Of a stretch of DNA of 64,000 nucleotides, positions 60,961-64,000 are shown piece by piece (positions within the stretch are counted from its first letter, which is position 1; every line of letters begins with the position of its first letter). Made by a program: the position numbers and the translations under genes. Where the stretch lies: assembly GCF_004117935.1 (NCBI RefSeq), contig NZ_SDOY01000110.1, positions 62,001 through 126,000 of the forward strand, written 5' to 3'. The notes below the pieces were generated by a model. The model ran no database searches. It was not told the origin of the DNA and saw nothing but the letters and a program-made list of their open reading frames with translations. The DNA is from Streptomyces roseicoloratus. Lineage in GTDB: Bacteria; Actinomycetota; Actinomycetes; Streptomycetales; Streptomycetaceae.

Positions 60961-62310
60961 ATGCCGGAGACCGCATCCACCACCCGGGCCCCGGACGCCC
61001 TCCTCGCCTCGCTCACACCCTTGCTGCACGCCTGGCTGCCACGGCAGCGCTGGTTCGCCGGCAAGGGCCGCCGGGTCACCGGGTTCACCCTGGACGCGGC
61101 CACCGAGCTGCTGCCGCTGGACGGCACCGGACCCGGTCTCCTCCATCTGCTCGTACGGGTCGAACAGCCGGGCCGTCCGGCCGGAACACCCGCCGACTGC
61201 TACCAGTTGCTCCTCGGCGTGCGGCCCCAGCTGCCGCCGAGACTGGCGCCCGCCCTGATCGGGCGGCTCCGCCAGGGTCCGCTCGCCGGACGGGCCGTCT
61301 ACGAAGGGCTGCGCGATCCGCGGCTCGCCGGACTGCTCTACGAACGGCTGCGCAGCCCCGGCCGGACCGGCCCGCTGCGCTTCCACGCCACGGCCCCGCT
61401 GCCCCCGGCACTCGCACCCCGGATGCTGGACGCCGAGCAGTCCAACTCCTCGCTCGTCTACGGAGATTCGTTCATCCTCAAGATCTTCCGCCGGGTCAGT
61501 CCGGGCGCCAACCCGGACCTGGAACTGCCGCTCGCGCTGGCCGGGGCGGGCTGCGAACGGGTCCCGGCGCCGGTCGCCTGGTTCGAGACCGGCGCGGCCA
61601 CGCTGGGCGTCCTCCAGCCGTATCTGCGCGGCTCGCGCGACGGCTGGCGGCTCGCGCTCGACGCGCTCGCCGACGGGCGGGAGTTCACCGTCGAGGCCCG
61701 GCAGCTCGGCCGGGCCACGGCCGAGGTGCACCTCGCGCTGGCCGGCGCCCTGCCCACCGAACGGCTCCGGCGCGACCGGGCCGCTCACCTGGCCGCCGCG
61801 ATGGACGCCCGGCTGCACGCCGCCGCCAAGGCGGTGCCCGCGCTCCTGCCGTACGTGCCGGGGCTGCGGGCGGTGCTCGCGGCGGCCGGCGACGCGACGG
61901 GCACGGGCCCGCTGCAGCGGATCCACGGCGACCTGCACCTCGGACAGACACTGCGCGGCTCCGACGGCGCCTGGGCGGTGATCGACTTCGAAGGCGAGCC
62001 GGCCAAGTCGCTGGACGAGCGGCGCAGCCCGCAGCCGCCGGTCCGCGACATCGCGGGCATGCTCCGCTCCTTCGACTACGCGGCCCGCACCCACCGGCCC
62101 TGGAACGCCGAGTGGGCGGCCCGCTGCCGCGCCGCCTACTGCACCGGCTACGCGGAGGCCGCGGGCACCGACCCCCGCGACCACCCCGCGCTGCTGCACG
62201 CCTACGAGACGGACAAGGCCGTCTACGAGGTCGTGTACGAGGCCCGCCACCGTCCGGACTGGCTGCCGGTCCCGATGGCGGCGATCCAGCGCCTGGCGGG
62301 ACCGAGGTGA
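60961..62310 (+). CDS. mak: Maltokinase
   Basis: Mak phosphorylates maltose to maltose-1-phosphate with ATP. The 449-residue protein has the cap domain ([17 protein letters not shown]) and a kinase-like C-lobe with the catalytic loop [12 protein letters not shown] and [12 protein letters not shown], the maltokinase/aminoglycoside-kinase fold. The ATG at 60961 (MPETASTTR) has a GGGGAAAGG site; a nearby ATG at 60956 is out of frame. It sits between treS and glgB. Confidence 0.95.
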   Translation: MPETASTTRAPDALLASLTPLLHAWLPRQRWFAGKGRRVTGFTLDAATELLPLDGTGPGLLHLLVRVEQPGRPAGTPADCYQLLLGVRPQLPPRLAPALIGRLRQGPLAGRAVYEGLRDPRLAGLLYERLRSPGRTGPLRFHATAPLPPALAPRMLDAEQSNSSLVYGDSFILKIFRRVSPGANPDLELPLALAGAGCERVPAPVAWFETGAATLGVLQPYLRGSRDGWRLALDALADGREFTVEARQLGRATAEVHLALAGALPTERLRRDRAAHLAAAMDARLHAAAKAVPALLPYVPGLRAVLAAAGDATGTGPLQRIHGDLHLGQTLRGSDGAWAVIDFEGEPAKSLDERRSPQPPVRDIAGMLRSFDYAARTHRPWNAEWAARCRAAYCTGYAEAAGTDPRDHPALLHAYETDKAVYEVVYEARHRPDWLPVPMAAIQRLAGPR

Positions 62311-62509
62311 TCCCCCGCGCTCCCGTGCCCGGCCCGCCGGGCGCTCACCCGGTCGGGCCAGTCGCCGGGGCACGGCCGGGCGTTCCGCCTGCGGGGTACC
62401 CGACGGGGCCCGTTCGGCCGAGTGTCCCGAGCGGAACCGGCCGCGTTGCGCTTGCGTGGAAAGCGCCCTTCCCCCCTCACCCCCTTCACCCTCACCAGGA
62501 GGCCTCTCC

Positions 62510-64000
62510 GTGACCGCCCGATCCGCAGGCAGGACAGCCCGCAAGCCGAAGACGCCCGCTCCCCGGGCGGAGGCCACGCCGGACCGGGCCGCCGCGCGCC
62601 AGGTGCGCCAGGCGCCCCCGCTCGACCCGGGCGACCGGGCCCGGCTGCTGGCCGGCGAGCACCACGACCCGCACGGGCTGCTCGGCGCGCACCCGGTGAA
62701 GGGCGGGATCGCCGTACGGGTGCTGCGCCCGTGGGCGAAGGAGGTCGCCGTGCTGCTCCCCAAGGGGCGGCGCGTCCAGCTGCACGACGAGGGCGACGGC
62801 ATCTTCTCGGCCCTCGTCCCGCTGCTCCGCAAGGTTCCCGCGTACGAGCTCCGCGTCCGCTACGACGGCGACGAGCTGGCCGTCGACGACCCGTACCGCT
62901 TCCTGCCCGCGCTCGGCGACCTCGACCTGCACCTGATCGGCGAGGGCCGGCACGAGGAACTGTGGACGGCGCTCGGCGCCCGGGTCATGACCCACCAGGG
63001 CGTGACCGGCACCCGCTTCACCGTCTGGGCGCCCAACGCCCGCGGCGTGCGCGTCACCGGCGACTGGACGTACTGGGACGGCACGGCGCTGCCGATGCGC
63101 TCGCTCGGCTCGACCGGCGTGTGGGAGCTGTTCGTGCCCGGGATCGGCGAGGGCGCGGTCTACAAGTTCGACATCACCCGCCCGGACGGCTCGCACACGC
63201 TGCGTGCCGATCCGATGGCCCGCCGCACCGAGTGCCCGCCGCACACCGCGTCCGTCGTCACCGACGACCACCACGTGTGGCAGGACGACGAGTGGATGGC
63301 GCGGCGCGGCGCGCGCCCGCACCACGAGGCGCCGCTGTCCGTGTACGAGGTCCACCTGCCGTCGTGGCGGCCGGGACTGACGTACCGGCAGCTCGCCGAG
63401 CAACTGCCCGCCTACGTGCGCGATCTCGGCTTCACGCACGTGGAGTTCATGGCCGTCGCCGAGCATCCCTTCCACGGCTCGTGGGGCTACCAGGTCACCG
63501 GCTTCTACGCGCCGACGGCGCGCCTCGGCACGCCGGACGACTTCCGTTTCCTGGTGGACGCGCTGCACCAGGCGGGGATCGGCGTCCTGATGGACTGGGT
63601 GCCGGCGCACTTCCCGCGGGACGACTGGGCGCTCGCCGAGTTCGACGGGCGGCCGCTGTACGAGCACGAGGATCCGCGCCGTTCGGCCCACCCGGACTGG
63701 GGCACCCTGGAGTTCGACTACGGCCGCAAGGAGGTGCGGAACTTCCTCGTCGCCAACGCCGTGTACTGGTGCGAGCGGTTCCACCTCGACGGCCTGCGGG
63801 TGGACGCGGTCGCGTCGATGCTCTACCTGGACTACTCGCGCGAGGGCGGCGACTGGCTGCCCAACGAGTTCGGCGGCCGGGAGAACCTGGACGCGGTGGC
63901 CTTCCTGCAGGAGATGAACGCCACCGTGTACAAGCGCTGCCCGGGAGTGGTCACCTTCGCCGAGGAGTCGACGGCCTGGGACGGCGTGACCCGGCCGACC
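62510..64000 (+). CDS. glgB: 1,4-alpha-glucan branching enzyme (3' end beyond window)
   Basis: GlgB makes alpha-1,6 branches. The frame is open for 497 codons to the window edge, so the gene is partial only because of the cut. A Lys/Arg/Ala-rich N-terminus (about 1-30) precedes two CBM48-like modules ([14 protein letters not shown], then [15 protein letters not shown]) and the GH13 barrel. Visible motifs are [30 protein letters not shown], nucleophile Asp in [13 protein letters not shown] and acid Glu in [12 protein letters not shown]. The GTG at 62510 follows CAGGAGG. It is the last gene of the GlgE-pathway cluster seen here. Confidence 0.96.
   Translation, partial: MTARSAGRTARKPKTPAPRAEATPDRAAARQVRQAPPLDPGDRARLLAGEHHDPHGLLGAHPVKGGIAVRVLRPWAKEVAVLLPKGRRVQLHDEGDGIFSALVPLLRKVPAYELRVRYDGDELAVDDPYRFLPALGDLDLHLIGEGRHEELWTALGARVMTHQGVTGTRFTVWAPNARGVRVTGDWTYWDGTALPMRSLGSTGVWELFVPGIGEGAVYKFDITRPDGSHTLRADPMARRTECPPHTASVVTDDHHVWQDDEWMARRGARPHHEAPLSVYEVHLPSWRPGLTYRQLAEQLPAYVRDLGFTHVEFMAVAEHPFHGSWGYQVTGFYAPTARLGTPDDFRFLVDALHQAGIGVLMDWVPAHFPRDDWALAEFDGRPLYEHEDPRRSAHPDWGTLEFDYGRKEVRNFLVANAVYWCERFHLDGLRVDAVASMLYLDYSREGGDWLPNEFGGRENLDAVAFLQEMNATVYKRCPGVVTFAEESTAWDGVTRPT

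Overview
This window looks like a core-chromosome segment of a Streptomyces or a very close relative. The evidence is very high GC with strong third-position GC bias, many GTG starts, long GC-rich hairpin terminators without U-tracts, and a gene order that, from memory, resembles the S. coelicolor stretch from the gatB end to the glgB end. No tRNA, rRNA, CRISPR array, insertion sequence, prophage or integrase was seen. The sequence supports about 48 intact genes, four gene remnants and one gene (glgB) cut by the window edge.

Layout. (a) 1-1200 is a small gene graveyard: a 5'-truncated ATP-binding protein abuts a 5'- and 3'-truncated XRE/DUF5753 regulator, followed by a frame-broken secreted ricin-type lectin. 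(b) 1200-12000, minus strand, carries LOG-like protein, SDR, MetE-like protein, ligA, the c-di-GMP protein RmdB and gatC-gatA-small protein-gatB (tRNA amidation). (c) 12100-19800 holds an alpha/beta hydrolase that lacks its nucleophile Ser, a small membrane protein, the tRNA-thiolation pair mnmA and cysteine desulfurase with a divergent TAT amidase between them, a WYL regulator, a TesB-like thioesterase and a TRIC/YicG-like membrane protein. (d) 20100-26300 is a complete peptide ABC importer (binding protein, two permeases, two ATPases). (e) 26400-29000 has two SseB-family paralogs and a P-loop kinase. (f) 29100-33900 is the glycine/serine module: tandem glycine riboswitch, gcvT, gcvH, glyA, then sdaA. 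(g) 34100-41100 is mixed: a translationally coupled repeat-rich surface protein and unknown partner, CopD, an EF-hand protein, an internally deleted GNAT, a deacetylase/beta-propeller pair, an intergenic candidate small RNA and an intact RsbW-like ATPase. (h) 41200-44800 holds enoyl-CoA hydratase and two tandem L,D-transpeptidase lipoproteins. (i) 44900-64000 is dominated by alpha-glucan metabolism: glgX, then (after an ABC exporter pair, a TetR remnant and an M4 metalloprotease) glgP divergent from glgE-treS-mak-glgB.

How genes work together. TreS and Mak convert trehalose to maltose-1-phosphate, GlgE polymerises it, GlgB branches the glucan, and GlgP and GlgX break it down. GcvT/GcvH with GlyA and SdaA form a route from glycine to serine to pyruvate; gcvP is not in the window. 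The cysteine desulfurase probably supplies sulfur to MnmA. The Gat complex corrects misacylated Glu-tRNA(Gln)/Asp-tRNA(Asn).

A recurring oddity is expansion of simple sequence: an acidic tail on a peptide-importer ATPase, an Ala/Pro insert in the WYL regulator, an Ala/Gly linker in an ABC exporter, fifteen GGTDN repeats in a surface protein, and a 26-bp minisatellite before the TRIC gene. I did not find a convincing new multi-gene system. The best leads for undescribed biology are the repeat-protein/partner pair at 34105-36149, the candidate small RNA at about 40435-40552, and the palindromic sites upstream of gatC and between glgP and glgE.
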